From: Bacillota bacterium
Lineage (GTDB): Bacteria; Bacillota; Clostridia; Christensenellales; CAG-138
Length of the DNA: 64,000 nucleotides
Direction: 5' to 3'
NCBI GenBank assembly: GCA_016286445.1
Contig: JAEESS010000004.1
Span: forward strand, 1-64,000
Made by a program: the position numbers and the translations under genes. Under the pieces are notes generated by a model that searched no databases, was not told the DNA's origin, and saw only the letters and a program-made list of their open reading frames with translations. The stretch's first letter is position 1. Every line of letters begins with the position of its first letter. Shown here piece by piece: positions 33,042 through 43,285 of the stretch.

Positions 33042-33115
33042 GACGCCTGCGGCGTTAATTCATGTCCTTGGACAATTCATGGCGAAGCCAATTCATGCGC
33101 GTCAGCGCAATTCAT
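33042..33115. repeat. Hairpin-string repeat, copy 1
   Basis: Short hairpins GACGCC-TGC-GGCGTT, GTCC-TT-GGAC, GGC-GAA-GCC and GCGC-GTCA-GCGC, each followed by the same spacer AATTCAT. 74 bases, the same length as copy 2. Confidence 0.85.
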
Positions 33116-33277
33116 TTATCCGCGAAAAGCTCTGCGCTTTTCTGCGTGTTCTCCTCATCCGTCGCCTTCGGCGACACCTTCCCCAAGTCATGGGGAAGGC
33201 TTTTGGTACGAGGTGGTCTTGCCTCCCCTGTGCAAGGGGAGGTGGGTGAACATGGTGAACCCGGAGGGGTTGTTCAT
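33116..33277. repeat. Further hairpins joining the two repeat copies
   Basis: GAAAAGC/GCTTTTC, GTCGCC/GGCGAC, CCTTCCCCA/TGGGGAAGG and CCTCCCC/GGGGAGG follow one another. The last is the core of a dispersed repeat typical for gut Clostridia. No coding. Confidence 0.7.
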
Positions 33278-33351
33278 GACGCCTGCGGCGTCAATTCATG
33301 TCCTTGGACAATTCATGGCGAAGCCAATTCTTGCGCGCCAGCGCAATTCAT
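33278..33351. repeat. Hairpin-string repeat, copy 2
   Basis: Same unit order and spacer as copy 1, with a few base changes (AATTCTT once, GCGCGCCAGCGC). Followed by an inverted dispersed repeat to about 33412 (GACAACCCTTCCGTCAGCC ... GGGGAGGC). Confidence 0.85.
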
Positions 33352-33426
33352 TGACAACCCTTCCGTCAGCCTTGCTCCGCTTCGGCTGCCGCCTCTCCTT
33401 ACACAGGGGAGGCATATGTGCGACCG

Positions 33427-34677
33427 TCAAGCGCGTTTTGTCAAAACGCGCTTTTCGTAGCGCTCGATCTCCGAATACCATGCGCCGTCGATCGGTCGAT
33501 CACAGCGGCGGCAATACTCGTTCCAGACCTCGCCGAACGGTAGGGTTTTGAGCTCCTCCTGCGTCGCCATGAGCTTACTGAAATTACCGGCATTCTGCAG
33601 GGCTTTCAAGTCGTCGTTCGGCTGCAGCAGCGCAAACAGCAGGGCTTTTTGCACATTGCGGAAGCCCGTGACCCACGCCGAAATGCGGTTGATCGAGGCG
33701 TCGAAATAGTCCAGCGCGATATGCACGCGGTCGATCCCGCAGCGCACGATCTCGCGCGCGATCTCACGGGTCTCGTCGTCGAACAGCACCACATGATCGG
33801 AATCCCAACGGATCGGGCGCGTGACATGCAGCGCGATCTCCGGGAAGAACGCTAAAAGCGCGGGGATCTTGTCACTGACCACCTCGGTCGGATGATAGTG
33901 TCCGTTGTCCATCAGCGGAATGCACTTATCGCGGTTCATCGCGGCATAGGAGAGCGCGAACTCGCCGGAACCCACCGTGTATGCCTCGACGCCGATACCG
34001 AACACCTTCGATTCGATGCACGGCTTGACCTTTATAAAATCATACGGCTCAGAAAGGATTTCGTCAATACTTTCCCGATAGCGCACGCGCGGTCCCATAC
34101 GGTCGGCGGGAATGTCCTTGAAGCCGTCGCCGGTCCAGATGTTCATGACGCACGGCTCGCCCAATTCTTCCGCAAGGTAGCTTGAAATACGGATGCACGC
34201 TTTTCCGTGCTCGATCCAGAAGCGGCGGGTCTCCGCGTTCGGACTCGAAAGCGTCAGCGGATCGCAGTTCGGATGGGAAAAGAACGTCGGGTTGAAATCG
34301 CAGCCCAAACCACGTTCTTTGCAGAACCGCACCCATTTTTCAAAATGCTTCGGCTCCAGCTTGTCGCGGTCCGCCCACGCGCCATCCTCAAAGATCGCGT
34401 AGCTTGCGTGCAGATTCATCTTGGGCTTGCCGGGGATCAGTGAGAGGACCTTATCGAGATCCTGCATCAGCTCGTCGGGCGTTCTTGCCCGCCCCGGATA
34501 GTTGCCGGTCGTCTGAATGCCGCCGGTCAGCGGCTTCGATGGATCGGTGTCGAAGCCGCGCACGTCGTCGCCCTGCCAGCAATGCAGAGAGACCGGCACG
34601 GTCATAAGGCGTTCGATCGCCTGTTCGACGTCCACGCCGTACGTGGCGTATGCTGCTTTTGCTTCCGTAAAACTCAT
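33427..34677 (-). CDS. rhaA: L-rhamnose isomerase
   Basis: 416 residues from the ATG at 34677 (GGAGGAAGGA upstream), the normal size for RhaA. Converts L-rhamnose to L-rhamnulose. The family opening FTEAKAAYATYGVDVEQAIERL and the substrate/metal segments SLHCWQGDDVRGFD, FNPTFFSHPN and MDNGHYHPTEVVSD are present. It lies in the rhamnoside operon between rhaB and rhaD, but unlike the upstream overlapping genes it is flanked by hairpin repeats on both sides. Confidence 0.95.
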   Translation of the reverse strand: MSFTEAKAAYATYGVDVEQAIERLMTVPVSLHCWQGDDVRGFDTDPSKPLTGGIQTTGNYPGRARTPDELMQDLDKVLSLIPGKPKMNLHASYAIFEDGAWADRDKLEPKHFEKWVRFCKERGLGCDFNPTFFSHPNCDPLTLSSPNAETRRFWIEHGKACIRISSYLAEELGEPCVMNIWTGDGFKDIPADRMGPRVRYRESIDEILSEPYDFIKVKPCIESKVFGIGVEAYTVGSGEFALSYAAMNRDKCIPLMDNGHYHPTEVVSDKIPALLAFFPEIALHVTRPIRWDSDHVVLFDDETREIAREIVRCGIDRVHIALDYFDASINRISAWVTGFRNVQKALLFALLQPNDDLKALQNAGNFSKLMATQEELKTLPFGEVWNEYCRRCDRPIDGAWYSEIERYEKRVLTKRA

Positions 34678-34702
34678 ATTCCTTCCTCCGTTTTGATATT
34701 TC

Positions 34703-34761
34703 ACGACGCCGCAGGCGTCAATTCCTGTCCTTCGGACAATTCATGCGCGTCATCGCAATTC
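34703..34761. repeat. Hairpin-string repeat, copy 3 (one unit missing)
   Basis: Same hairpins and AATTCAT spacers as copies 1 and 2, but without the GGC-GAA-GCC unit and its spacer. Copies 1 and 3 are followed by the same GAAAAGC/GCTTTTC hairpin. Confidence 0.82.
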
Positions 34762-34961
34762 ATTCATCCGCGAAAAGCTCTGCGCTTTTCTGCGCATCCA
34801 CCTCATCCACCGCAAGCGGTCCCCCTTCCCCTCGAAGGGGAAGGCTATTTGTGTACGCTGCCCATCGATTGGATGAGAAACACAAGTTTCGCAGAAACCA
34901 AGGCTTCCCCCCCTCGTAGAGGGTGGAGAAGCTGTCACCGTCAGGTGACTGAGGGGTTGTC
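34762..34961. repeat. Dispersed repeat that supplies the end of rhaB
   Basis: Hairpins CTTCCCC/GGGGAAG and GTCACC-GTCA-GGTGAC. The latter contains the stop codon now used by rhaB, in its loop. Confidence 0.72.
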
Positions 34962-36224
34962 TGCCTCTATCTGTATGTTCAAATTCCCGAGCGCCGTTGC
35001 CTCGATCGGCAGGGCGATCACCTGTTTGCCGGTCGCCTGTTCGGTCAGGCGGTTCAGAAAGCCGTTCTTTGCCCCGCCGCCGACAATATAGAGCTTGTCG
35101 TAAGTCCTTCCGGTATTGCGTTCCAGTTCCTCGATCGCTTGCCGGTAGGAGAGCGCCAGAGACCGGTATGCGCAGCGAAAGTAGTCCCCCGCGGTCTGCG
35201 GCTTCTGTTCAAGCGCGGCGTCGAATGCCGCCTGCATGGATTCCGGCGCAAGAAATGCCGCAGCGTTGGCGTCGACCGTCTCGTAAAAGCGGCTTTGTTC
35301 CGCTTCCGCCGTGATTTCGCTCCACGGTTTTTCCGGGCAAAGCTCCGCACGCAGGCGGTTCACAAGCCACATGCCCATGATGTTCTTTTGATAGCGATTA
35401 TAGCCCACGCCGCCCTCGTTGGACCAGTTGGCACGTTCGCTTGCTTCGTCGGTGATCGGTTTTTCCGTCTTGACGCCGAGCAGCGACCATGTGCCGGAGG
35501 AAATGTACGGCTCGTTCCCCTCCATCGGGATCCCCTCGACCGCGCTGCCGGTGTCGTGCGTGGCGCAGAGGACGACCTTGACGCCCTCATACAAACCGAT
35601 CGCCGTGCCCGGCTGCTGCAGTTGATGGAACAACTGTTTCGGCAGGTCCAACGCTTCTATGATCCCGGGATCATACTCCCCCGTCTCGGCGTTCACCATG
35701 CCGGTCGTGGTGGCGTTGGTGTACTCGTGGCTTTTTACGCCCGAGAGCCGGTATATCAGGTATTCGGGGATCATCAGAAAACCGGTCGCCGCTTCGAGCC
35801 GCCCCGCCTTCTTGTCCGCATAGAGCTGATAGACCGTATTGAACGGCTGAAACTGGATGCCGGTGCGGCGATAGAGCGCGGAAAACGGCATCTTTTCATG
35901 CACCTTTTCGATCACCGCTTCCGTGCGGTGGTCGCGGTAGGCATAGACCGGATAGACGGTCTCGTCCCCGTTCAGCAGCACATAGTCCACGCCCCAGGTG
36001 TCGATCGAAAGGCTTTCGATTTCGTACCGTTCCCGGGCGATCGCAATGCCTGCTTTGACATGCTCTAAAAGCGCGTCGATGTCCCAGACAAGATGTCCGT
36101 CCCGTTCAACAACGCCGTTTTCAAAGCGGTAGACCTCATCGGTCCGCCACTGCCCGTTTTCGATCCAGCCCACGATATGCCGTCCGCTTGACGCGCCGAT
36201 GTCGATCGCAAGAACCCGTTTCAT
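34941..36224 (-). CDS. rhaB: Rhamnulokinase, C-terminus cut short by a repeat
   Basis: 427 residues; RhaB is usually about 465-490. FGGY-kinase features are intact: AIDIGASSGRHI at the start, WGVDYVLL, ATHDTGSAVEG, YISSGTWSLLG and the late nucleotide loop IVGGGAKNGFLN. The family segment EATALGN is followed by only about 14 residues, and the last codons (DNPSVT and stop) are read from a dispersed repeat, so roughly 45-50 family residues are missing. It phosphorylates L-rhamnulose if still active. Overlaps the rhamnosidase gene by four bases. Confidence 0.9.
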   Translation of the reverse strand: MKRVLAIDIGASSGRHIVGWIENGQWRTDEVYRFENGVVERDGHLVWDIDALLEHVKAGIAIARERYEIESLSIDTWGVDYVLLNGDETVYPVYAYRDHRTEAVIEKVHEKMPFSALYRRTGIQFQPFNTVYQLYADKKAGRLEAATGFLMIPEYLIYRLSGVKSHEYTNATTTGMVNAETGEYDPGIIEALDLPKQLFHQLQQPGTAIGLYEGVKVVLCATHDTGSAVEGIPMEGNEPYISSGTWSLLGVKTEKPITDEASERANWSNEGGVGYNRYQKNIMGMWLVNRLRAELCPEKPWSEITAEAEQSRFYETVDANAAAFLAPESMQAAFDAALEQKPQTAGDYFRCAYRSLALSYRQAIEELERNTGRTYDKLYIVGGGAKNGFLNRLTEQATGKQVIALPIEATALGNLNIQIEADNPSVT

Positions 36225-38770
36225 GCTTCCTCCGTGTAAAAATGCAGTCCCGCGCCGACCGTTTCCGTTCTGCCGGAGGGGAGTTTGATCTCCGCTTCAC
36301 AGTTTGCAGGCACATCGATCGTATAGGTCGTTTTGCCGTCCTTCCTTTCCCAGCCGCTCCTGACGCGTCCGAACACGCTGTTGTAGGACGCTTCGGCGTG
36401 CGTGAAATGTCCGCCCGGCTGCGGCGCGACCGTGAAGCGATTCTCGCCTTCCACGCGGATGCCGCACATCGTTGTAAACAGCCATTCCACAACGGCGCCC
36501 TTGGAATAATGGTTCAGGCTTCCGATGCCGCCCTTCGCGCCTGCGGGACCTTCCCACGCTTCCCAGATCGTTGTTGCGCCGCCCTTCGGCATCGAAAGCC
36601 AGCCCGGGATCTGTTCGTTTTCGAGAAGCGTATACGCCGCTTCGACGTCGTACGACGCGAGCACATACAGGATCAGCGGCGTGGACAGAAAGCCCGTGCC
36701 GAGCCGCCAGTTGTAATGCTTCAGCGCTTCGACCAGACGTTTCTTTGCAAACGCGGTCTGCTCCTCATCCAAAAGGTCGAAATACAGCGGACGGACAAGC
36801 TGCGCCTGCCGATCGGTGTCGAGCGAGTACGCGTCGGTTTTGACAAGCGCGCGATACGCTTCCTTGCAGCCGTCGCTGTAGCTTTGAAACTCCGCCGCGT
36901 CCGCGTCATGCCCGAGCCGCTTTGCGATCTTTGCCATCAAGCCGAGCACATAACAGGTATACGCGGTGGAAACCTCCGGATGCGGTGCGACAAAGTCCTG
37001 CCAATGGAATCCGCCGTCGACGTCGTCAGGCTCCGCCCACTCGCCGTAGCTCTGCCCGCGGTTGACAAAATACTTCTTCGCTTCCTTCGGCAGATCGTAG
37101 CGTTTGGAAAACAGCGGCATGTTCTTGCCGCAGCGCTTCTCCATAAAGCGGGCATAGCGCGCCATGCCGTCATAAAAGAGCTTCAGGATCGAATCGTCCC
37201 GATTGATCTCGCTGTACCGCCACGGGATCAGAACGCCGACGTCCGACCAGCCGACCGAACCGTTCATCGTCCACATGTAAAAATCCGCGCCGCCGTCCGG
37301 CGCAATGTGCGGAAGGCATCCGTTTCTGCGCTGCCAGTCGAATACGTCGTGCAGATACTTTTTCGCAAACGGCGCGAAATCGAAGAGGTACGACGCCGTC
37401 GTAAAGAACAGCTGCGCGTCGCCGGTCCAGCCGTGACGCTCGCGCGTCGGGCAGTCGGTCGGAATGTCGAGATGATTGCCCTTCGCAGACCACAGCGTTG
37501 CGTCGAACAGCCGGTTCACAAGCGGATTCGAGGAGGAAAAATCCCCCGTCCGTTCAAGATCGGAATAGACCGCGATCGCTTCGATGTCAAATGGATCGAG
37601 CGCGGCATCCGTTTCGACCTCGGCATATTGGAACCCGAACACCGCAAAGGTCGTCTTGTATTCGTTCCGTCCCTCGCCCAGAGTGACGTCGATCCGCTGC
37701 AACGGGGTCGTCATCCTCTTGTTGGAAAGCTGGATGTTCTTCTGCGTCAGATTGCCGGCTTCGTCGAGCATCTCGCCGAAGCGCCAGATCATGCGCTGTC
37801 CGACATGCGCGTTCACGGAAAAACGCACATAGCCCGCGATATTCTGCCCGAAGTCCAACAGTTTTTTCCCGTTCGGTGCGGTCGTGATCGTCGGATGAAA
37901 CCGTTCGTGCTCAGTCACCGGCACGTTGTTCGATGCGCTCGGGATCACATTGTGGCTCGTTTCCTTCGCATGCCCCGTATACATCGGCGTGCGGAACGCC
38001 TCGACGATCTCGCCGTCCTTGTTGTCCGCAAAGCGGATCGGACCGTCGTTCGACCATTGCCACGTTTTGTCGGTTGCGATCGTTTCCTTTGTACCGTCTT
38101 GATAGACGATCTCAAGCTGCAGGAGAAGCTTCGTTTCCGTGCCGTACTGGTTTTTGCGTCCCCACGCGCCGCAGCTTCCGCGATACCATCCGTCGGCAAG
38201 CTGACAGGTCAGCGCATTCTCGCCTTCAAGCAGCAGCTCCGTAACGTCGTAGGATTGATACTGAACGCGCTTCCGATAATCCGTATACCCCGGCGCAAAG
38301 CAGAAATCGCCGATCTTTTTTTCGTTGAGCTGCGCTTCATAGAGTCCGCACGCCGTGGCGTACAGCCGTGCCGATGCGACCGGCTTCTGAATCGTGACGA
38401 CCTTTTTGAAGCAGTCGACCGGATAACGCTCCTTCCTGTTCGGCACATAATCGCCCGTGATCCACTTTGCCTGCCAGTCGGACGCGTTCAAAAGCCCCGT
38501 CTCGAAGAACGCTTCGCTCCACCCGCCGGATTCGCCGTTCTCATCGTAGAGGCGGATCCGCCAGTTCACGCGCTCGCGCGACGCAAGCGCTTTCGGATAT
38601 TCTGCGTGCATCGCGTCGGTTTCGACCTTGCCGCTGTTCCATTGCTCGCACACGATCTCATAGGCGGTCTGCTTGATCCCGCCCTCGCAGTTCCACGAAA
38701 GGCGCGGGTGCTGTATATCGATCCCCAAGGGATCAAACAGGTGTTCGGTTTTCAGACGGATCGCTTTCAT
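36221..38770 (-). CDS. Alpha-L-rhamnosidase (GH78)
   Basis: 849 residues from the ATG at 38770 (GGGAGG upstream). It has the usual GH78 order: N-terminal Ig-like and beta-sandwich domains (about 1-340), a catalytic (alpha/alpha)6 barrel (about 380-720) with DCPTRERHGWTGDAQ and MWTMNGSVGWSDV, and a C-terminal beta domain. No signal peptide, so it acts in the cytoplasm on imported rhamnosides. Overlaps both neighbours by four bases. With the GH3 enzyme and the symporter it would process rhamnose-glucose saccharides or glycosides. Confidence 0.95.
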   Translation of the reverse strand: MKAIRLKTEHLFDPLGIDIQHPRLSWNCEGGIKQTAYEIVCEQWNSGKVETDAMHAEYPKALASRERVNWRIRLYDENGESGGWSEAFFETGLLNASDWQAKWITGDYVPNRKERYPVDCFKKVVTIQKPVASARLYATACGLYEAQLNEKKIGDFCFAPGYTDYRKRVQYQSYDVTELLLEGENALTCQLADGWYRGSCGAWGRKNQYGTETKLLLQLEIVYQDGTKETIATDKTWQWSNDGPIRFADNKDGEIVEAFRTPMYTGHAKETSHNVIPSASNNVPVTEHERFHPTITTAPNGKKLLDFGQNIAGYVRFSVNAHVGQRMIWRFGEMLDEAGNLTQKNIQLSNKRMTTPLQRIDVTLGEGRNEYKTTFAVFGFQYAEVETDAALDPFDIEAIAVYSDLERTGDFSSSNPLVNRLFDATLWSAKGNHLDIPTDCPTRERHGWTGDAQLFFTTASYLFDFAPFAKKYLHDVFDWQRRNGCLPHIAPDGGADFYMWTMNGSVGWSDVGVLIPWRYSEINRDDSILKLFYDGMARYARFMEKRCGKNMPLFSKRYDLPKEAKKYFVNRGQSYGEWAEPDDVDGGFHWQDFVAPHPEVSTAYTCYVLGLMAKIAKRLGHDADAAEFQSYSDGCKEAYRALVKTDAYSLDTDRQAQLVRPLYFDLLDEEQTAFAKKRLVEALKHYNWRLGTGFLSTPLILYVLASYDVEAAYTLLENEQIPGWLSMPKGGATTIWEAWEGPAGAKGGIGSLNHYSKGAVVEWLFTTMCGIRVEGENRFTVAPQPGGHFTHAEASYNSVFGRVRSGWERKDGKTTYTIDVPANCEAEIKLPSGRTETVGAGLHFYTEEA

Positions 38771-39513
38771 TTTTGTTCCTCCCAGAATGATACTGCATGA
38801 TCGAACCACGGTTCGGCGTTCGTGCCTCTTGCGAGGCCCACGCCGTGTCCGACGCCTTCAAATTCCTCGTGCCGGTACAAAACGCCCGCTTGATCGAGCG
38901 CTTTTGTAAGCATCCGGCTGTTCAGGGGATCGACCGACTTGTCCGCCGTGCCGTTCCAGACGTACGTCGGCGGGAAGTCCTTCGTGATATGGCGCTCGAC
39001 GGAAAGCTGCGCGATCTTCTCCGGATCGGGATCCCTGCCGAGCAAGTTCTCCCGGCTTTCCGCATGCGTCTCCTTCCCCATCGTCACGACGGGATACACG
39101 AGGATCAGCGCGTTCGGCTTCGGCACATTCCGGCGCTCCGTAAAGATGCTTGCGGCAAGGTGTCCGCCCGCCGAGCTGCCCCAAAGGGACCAGTTTTGCG
39201 TGTCGAGGTTCCATTCCGCCGCATGCGAAAAGATCTCGCGGAACGCCCGTTCCAGATCATCCTGCGGCGCGGGGTACTTTGCCTTCTTTCCGATGCGATA
39301 GTATGCGACGATCGCGTGATAGCCCCTTGCGTTCAGCGCCTTTGCAAACGGAAGTCCCTCCACATACGAGCAGACCATGCGGTACGCGCCGCCGGGCACG
39401 ATCACGGCGATCGGATGCTTTTTGCCGTCCTTCAAAAGATACGGCTTCAATCCGTACCGGTTCGGACGCCAGAAATCATACGCCGCCTGCAGATTTTCGG
39501 AGAACGTCCTCAT
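38767..39513 (-). CDS. Alpha/beta hydrolase, acetylesterase-like
   Basis: 248 residues. The pattern [30 protein letters not shown] with nucleophile elbow [11 protein letters not shown], acid in [10 protein letters not shown] and histidine in GVGHGVGLA matches the BD-FAE/acetyl-xylan-esterase-like group. Probably removes acetyl or other acyl groups from imported rhamnosides before hydrolysis, acting in the cytoplasm. Four-base overlaps on both sides show tight coupling in the operon. The real ester is unknown. Confidence 0.88.
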   Translation of the reverse strand: MRTFSENLQAAYDFWRPNRYGLKPYLLKDGKKHPIAVIVPGGAYRMVCSYVEGLPFAKALNARGYHAIVAYYRIGKKAKYPAPQDDLERAFREIFSHAAEWNLDTQNWSLWGSSAGGHLAASIFTERRNVPKPNALILVYPVVTMGKETHAESRENLLGRDPDPEKIAQLSVERHITKDFPPTYVWNGTADKSVDPLNSRMLTKALDQAGVLYRHEEFEGVGHGVGLARGTNAEPWFDHAVSFWEEQK

Positions 39514-41042
39514 TCCGCGATCTCCGCCGCTTCCGCGTTCTTCGCCTCGTGACGCGCCTTGATCTCCGCCTGCTTCTTCGGCAGGTCCTTTTCGACGTTC
39601 AGGAAGAACAGGATCACGGCAAGCCCAATGCCGGTGAAGACCTCCAGTCCGACGAACGCGAACGAGATCATCCAGCTGACGCTTTCAGACTGCGCAAGCG
39701 CAACGGTCAGCACGCCGTCCGCCGCGGGCTTGATCGCGTCAAGCGCGATCTGCGACGCCCAGCCGTTTGCCGCAAGCACGGAGGACGCTTCCCCGATGCT
39801 GTTTGCCGTGAACGGCGCAATATAGCCCGAAGCGCTCAGCATCCAGTTGAACACGCCGGTCATGATACCGACCATGGCGACCGCAATGATGTTGTAGATC
39901 GACATCGCCGCGCCGTCCAGACGGACGTCCGTCTTCCACTCGACGTGGTCGAGACAGTCCGCAAACAGCGCCATAAAGACGTACGCGCACGGAAGTCCGC
40001 CGATGTTTTTGATGAACTGACCGATCAGCACCATGACAAGATTGGTGCTGAAGATCCAGCAGATCAGCGACCCTACCGCGTACAGAATAAAGCCGACCAT
40101 CGTGACGTTGCGCTTGCCGAACTTCTTGGCAAGCGGCCAGACCGCAAAGATGCCGATGCCCATCGGAATGCCGCCGATGACCGAGACCAGCATCTGCGTG
40201 ACACCGTCGTTGTAGGTGCCTAAAACGTAGTTGCAGTAGTAGACGAGACCGATGTTCTTGAGCGTCATGCCGACCGTATAGAGGAGGAAATACGCGTACA
40301 TGAGGATCATGTATTTGTCGGTAAACAGGATCTTCATCTGCTTGAGAAACGGCAGCTTGGTCTCCTCGCCCGCCTGCGTCGTCTCCTCGGTGACGCGCTC
40401 CTTTGTGAAGAAATACTCGAGGAGCGTCAGCGGCAGCGCGACGATCGAAATGATGCTCATCAACGTGATCCACTTGCCCTTGTCAACGCCGATCGCAGGC
40501 ATGATGAGCATCGGGAAGATCAGCGCGACCAGGATGCCGCTCATCATGATCGTGGTGATCTGGTTGAACACCGAGAGCCCGCCGCGCTCCGTCGAGTTGC
40601 GGGTCGAAAGCGGCACCATCAGCCCGTGGCTCATGTTGAAGATCGTATACGCGAACGAATAGAACAGGTTGTAGGAGATCATGATCCAGATCGCCTTGAC
40701 CGTGTCGTTCGATTCGGGCACGGTGAACAGCAGGATACCGGTGATCGGAACGAGGAACGCCGATAAAAACAGCCACGGACGCGCCTTGCCCTCTTTGGTG
40801 CGCGTGCGGTCGATGACCTGTCCCATGACGACGTTGGTGATCGCGTCGATCACCTTGGAGATCATCGGGAAGATGACAATGAAAGCGCCTGTCAGCTTCA
40901 GCACGTCGGTGTAGTAGACGTTCAGATACGTCGCAAGCACCGCATTCAAAAGCAGCGCGCCGGCGGGTCCCAAAAGGTAGCCCAGCCATTTTTCACGCTT
41001 TGTTACGTTCGGCGAATTGACAAGACTTCTCGGCAGTTTCAT
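39510..41042 (-). CDS. GPH-type sugar:cation symporter
   Basis: 510 residues with about 12 membrane helices in the glycoside-pentoside-hexuronide family pattern ([31 protein letters not shown] is the conserved loop after helix 2). It would bring in rhamnosyl saccharides with H+ or Na+. The C-terminal tail ([19 protein letters not shown]) is helical and charged. Part of the rhamnoside operon with four-base overlaps on both sides. Substrate inferred only from context. Confidence 0.92.
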   Translation of the reverse strand: MKLPRSLVNSPNVTKREKWLGYLLGPAGALLLNAVLATYLNVYYTDVLKLTGAFIVIFPMISKVIDAITNVVMGQVIDRTRTKEGKARPWLFLSAFLVPITGILLFTVPESNDTVKAIWIMISYNLFYSFAYTIFNMSHGLMVPLSTRNSTERGGLSVFNQITTIMMSGILVALIFPMLIMPAIGVDKGKWITLMSIISIVALPLTLLEYFFTKERVTEETTQAGEETKLPFLKQMKILFTDKYMILMYAYFLLYTVGMTLKNIGLVYYCNYVLGTYNDGVTQMLVSVIGGIPMGIGIFAVWPLAKKFGKRNVTMVGFILYAVGSLICWIFSTNLVMVLIGQFIKNIGGLPCAYVFMALFADCLDHVEWKTDVRLDGAAMSIYNIIAVAMVGIMTGVFNWMLSASGYIAPFTANSIGEASSVLAANGWASQIALDAIKPAADGVLTVALAQSESVSWMISFAFVGLEVFTGIGLAVILFFLNVEKDLPKKQAEIKARHEAKNAEAAEIAE

Positions 41043-43177
41043 GCGTTACGCTCCTCCTTCGGCAGTTTCGGTACTTTGATCTTTGCCATAAAACAGCGGA
41101 TCCCCTTGAAGAGATGTCCGTTGGTCAGTTCCGCAAAGCCCTGCGCAAAATTGTACGGCATTTGATTTCCGGCGCACATCGACAGCGACCGCGGCGAATT
41201 GCTGTCCATGATGCGCTTCATAAAGTACGCGCCCTTCACAGCATTGTCGCGCTCCGGTCCCTCGGGCAGCTTCTGTGCCTGCTTCATTTGCTTCTTGACC
41301 ACCGACAGCACGGCGTTATAGAGGATGCGGCCCATAAAGCTCTGGTTGAGATCGGTGAAGCGCGATTCGACCGTCACCGGGAAGCGCGGCTTCTCCTCCG
41401 GAACGACGTATTCGTCGGCGTACGCCGTTTTCGGCTCATCCTCGACTGTGATCGTGACCGTCTTGCTTTCGCCGGGCTCCAGATAGACCTTCTGAAAGCC
41501 TTTGAGCTCGCCGTCAAGAAACAGCTGCGCCACCTCGCCGCCGAAACGGTCGCCGGTGTTGGTGATCGTCTGCGTGTACACATTCCCGTTCTTCTCCCAT
41601 TCGGAATGTGCAAACGTCGTGTAGGAGAGCCCGAAGCCGAACGGGAACCGCACCGGGATATTGTGCTTGTTGTAATAGCGATAGCCGACCTCGGTCCCCT
41701 CGGCGTAGATCTCGTTCAGTCCCTTGCCGAAGGTCTCGTGATTCGGCACGTCCTCGTAGCGCATCGGCCACGTCTCCGCAAGCTTGCCGGATGGGTTTTT
41801 CAAGCCGAACAGCAGATCGTAAACCGCCGTGCCGCCGTTTTGTCCCGGCAGATACATATGCAGGATCGCGTCGACCTTATCGCAGAACGGAACCTCAAAC
41901 GGCGATCCGCCGAACAGCACGACGACGATCCTCTTCCCGCTTTCCGCGAGCGTGTCGATCAATCGGAGATGCGTCTCCGGCAGCCGCATGTTCTCGCGGT
42001 CGCAGCCCTCGGATTCGTATTCGTCCGTCAGTCCTGCAAAGACCAGCACCGTATCGCTCTCCTCAAGCGCGACACTCTTCACGCCGTGCGCGTCGAACGC
42101 GTCCTTCGGCGTCGTGACCTTCGTCGGATGGATCATGGAGCTGCCCGCGCCCTGGTAGCGCATGTTTTCAAAGAGCTCGCCTGCAATGTGCAGCTTTTCC
42201 GTACCGGAAAGCGGCAGCACGCCGTTGTTTTTCAGAAGGACCGCAGAGTCCGCGGCGATCTCGCCCGCAAGCGCGTGATGCGCGTCCCAGTCCACCGGCG
42301 CCGGATCGGCAGGCTTGGCATACCGATCGATCCAGTTGAGAATGTTCCGGCAGGCTTTGTCGAGATCCTCCGCAGGGAGCGTTCCGTTCGCGATCCCGTC
42401 AAGGATCCATCTCCGGCAGATCGCCGTGTCGCCCGGCATTTCAAGATCCATCCCCGCCGAAAGCCCTGCGACACGGTCGTGCACCGCGCCCCAGTCGCTC
42501 ATCACGACGCCCGAAAAGTCCCATTCGTTTCGGAGCACGTCACTGAGCAGCCATTTGTTCTCGGAGCAGAACGTGCCGTTGACCTGGTTGTACGCGCACA
42601 TGACCGTCGCGGGATGCGCCTGCTTCACGATGTACTCGAACGGCTTCAGATAGATCTCGCGCATCGTTTTTTCGGACGCAACGGAATTGCCCATAAAGCG
42701 GAAGTTTTCGGAATTGTTCAGCGCAAAATGCTTGACCGAAACGCCGACGCCCTTCGATTGAACGCCCATCACCTCCGCCGCGCCCATTCTGCCTGCAAGG
42801 AGCGGATCCTCGGAAAAATACTCAAAGTTTCTGCCGCAAAGCGGATTGCGCTTGATGTTGACGCCCGGACCCAAAAGCGTATTGACGCCGTAATACCGGC
42901 ATTCCCCGGCGATCGCTTCGCCCATTCTGCGCGTGTTCTCGGGGTTCCAGCTTGACGCCGTTGTCGCCGCGGTCGGAAACGACGTCGCGGGTTCGCTTTC
43001 GCTCACGCCGTTGTCGCCGCCCTCCTTCTGGATCCGCAGTCCGTGCGGTCCGTCCGACATACGCAGCGAGGGAATCTCCAACCGCGGGATCGGATTGGTA
43101 TACATGAAGTCCGTTCCCGAAACCAGCGCCGCTTTCTCCTCGACTGTCATCCGGCTGATGATGTTTTCAATGTCCAT
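41039..43177 (-). CDS. Glycoside hydrolase family 3 (beta-glucosidase-like)
   Basis: 712 residues. The GH3 N-terminal barrel has the nucleophile Asp in [13 protein letters not shown] and KHFALNNSE; the second domain supplies the likely acid/base Glu around [15 protein letters not shown]; a fibronectin-like C-terminal region follows ([11 protein letters not shown]). No signal peptide: cytoplasmic. First gene of the rhamnoside operon, facing the AraC activator. Expected to remove beta-linked glucose (or a similar sugar) from the same substrates that GH78 cleaves. Confidence 0.94.
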   Translation of the reverse strand: MDIENIISRMTVEEKAALVSGTDFMYTNPIPRLEIPSLRMSDGPHGLRIQKEGGDNGVSESEPATSFPTAATTASSWNPENTRRMGEAIAGECRYYGVNTLLGPGVNIKRNPLCGRNFEYFSEDPLLAGRMGAAEVMGVQSKGVGVSVKHFALNNSENFRFMGNSVASEKTMREIYLKPFEYIVKQAHPATVMCAYNQVNGTFCSENKWLLSDVLRNEWDFSGVVMSDWGAVHDRVAGLSAGMDLEMPGDTAICRRWILDGIANGTLPAEDLDKACRNILNWIDRYAKPADPAPVDWDAHHALAGEIAADSAVLLKNNGVLPLSGTEKLHIAGELFENMRYQGAGSSMIHPTKVTTPKDAFDAHGVKSVALEESDTVLVFAGLTDEYESEGCDRENMRLPETHLRLIDTLAESGKRIVVVLFGGSPFEVPFCDKVDAILHMYLPGQNGGTAVYDLLFGLKNPSGKLAETWPMRYEDVPNHETFGKGLNEIYAEGTEVGYRYYNKHNIPVRFPFGFGLSYTTFAHSEWEKNGNVYTQTITNTGDRFGGEVAQLFLDGELKGFQKVYLEPGESKTVTITVEDEPKTAYADEYVVPEEKPRFPVTVESRFTDLNQSFMGRILYNAVLSVVKKQMKQAQKLPEGPERDNAVKGAYFMKRIMDSNSPRSLSMCAGNQMPYNFAQGFAELTNGHLFKGIRCFMAKIKVPKLPKEERNA

Positions 43178-43205
43178 AAAGCGCTCCTTTTGCCTTGATG
43201 ATGTT

Positions 43206-43211
43206 ATTATA
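43206..43211 (-). promoter_or_regulatory. Minus-10 element of the rhamnoside operon
   Basis: On the minus strand TATAAT, 29 bases before the GH3 start. No good -35 lies 17 bases upstream, which fits activation by the AraC protein from the adjacent repeats. Confidence 0.55.
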
Positions 43212-43230
43212 GTACGTTCTTGTCAATTTG

Positions 43231-43268
43231 TATTGCATTATTGTAATGTATTGCGTATAATTGTAATG
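43231..43268. promoter_or_regulatory. AraC-type direct-repeat operator
   Basis: Two contiguous repeats, TATTGC-ATTATTGTAATG and TATTGC-GTATAATTGTAATG, lie between the divergent GH3 and AraC genes. They overlap the AraC promoter TTGCAT (43233-43238)-17-TATAAT (43256-43261), so binding could activate the operon and repress the regulator. Confidence 0.68.
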
Positions 43269-43285
43269 GATCGGAGGAAAAGCAC

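Noticed and set aside
33003-33551. ORFs through the repeats between rhaD and rhaA
   Set aside because: Made entirely of hairpin repeat sequence and antisense rhaA.
33042-34961. CRISPR-like array
   Set aside because: Spacers are constant (AATTCAT) and repeats differ, the reverse of a CRISPR; no cas genes nearby.
36188-38800. 870-codon plus-strand ORF
   Set aside because: Antisense to the GH78 rhamnosidase, whose motifs are clear on the minus strand.
41114-42955. 613-codon plus-strand ORF
   Set aside because: Antisense to the GH3 gene; no domain.
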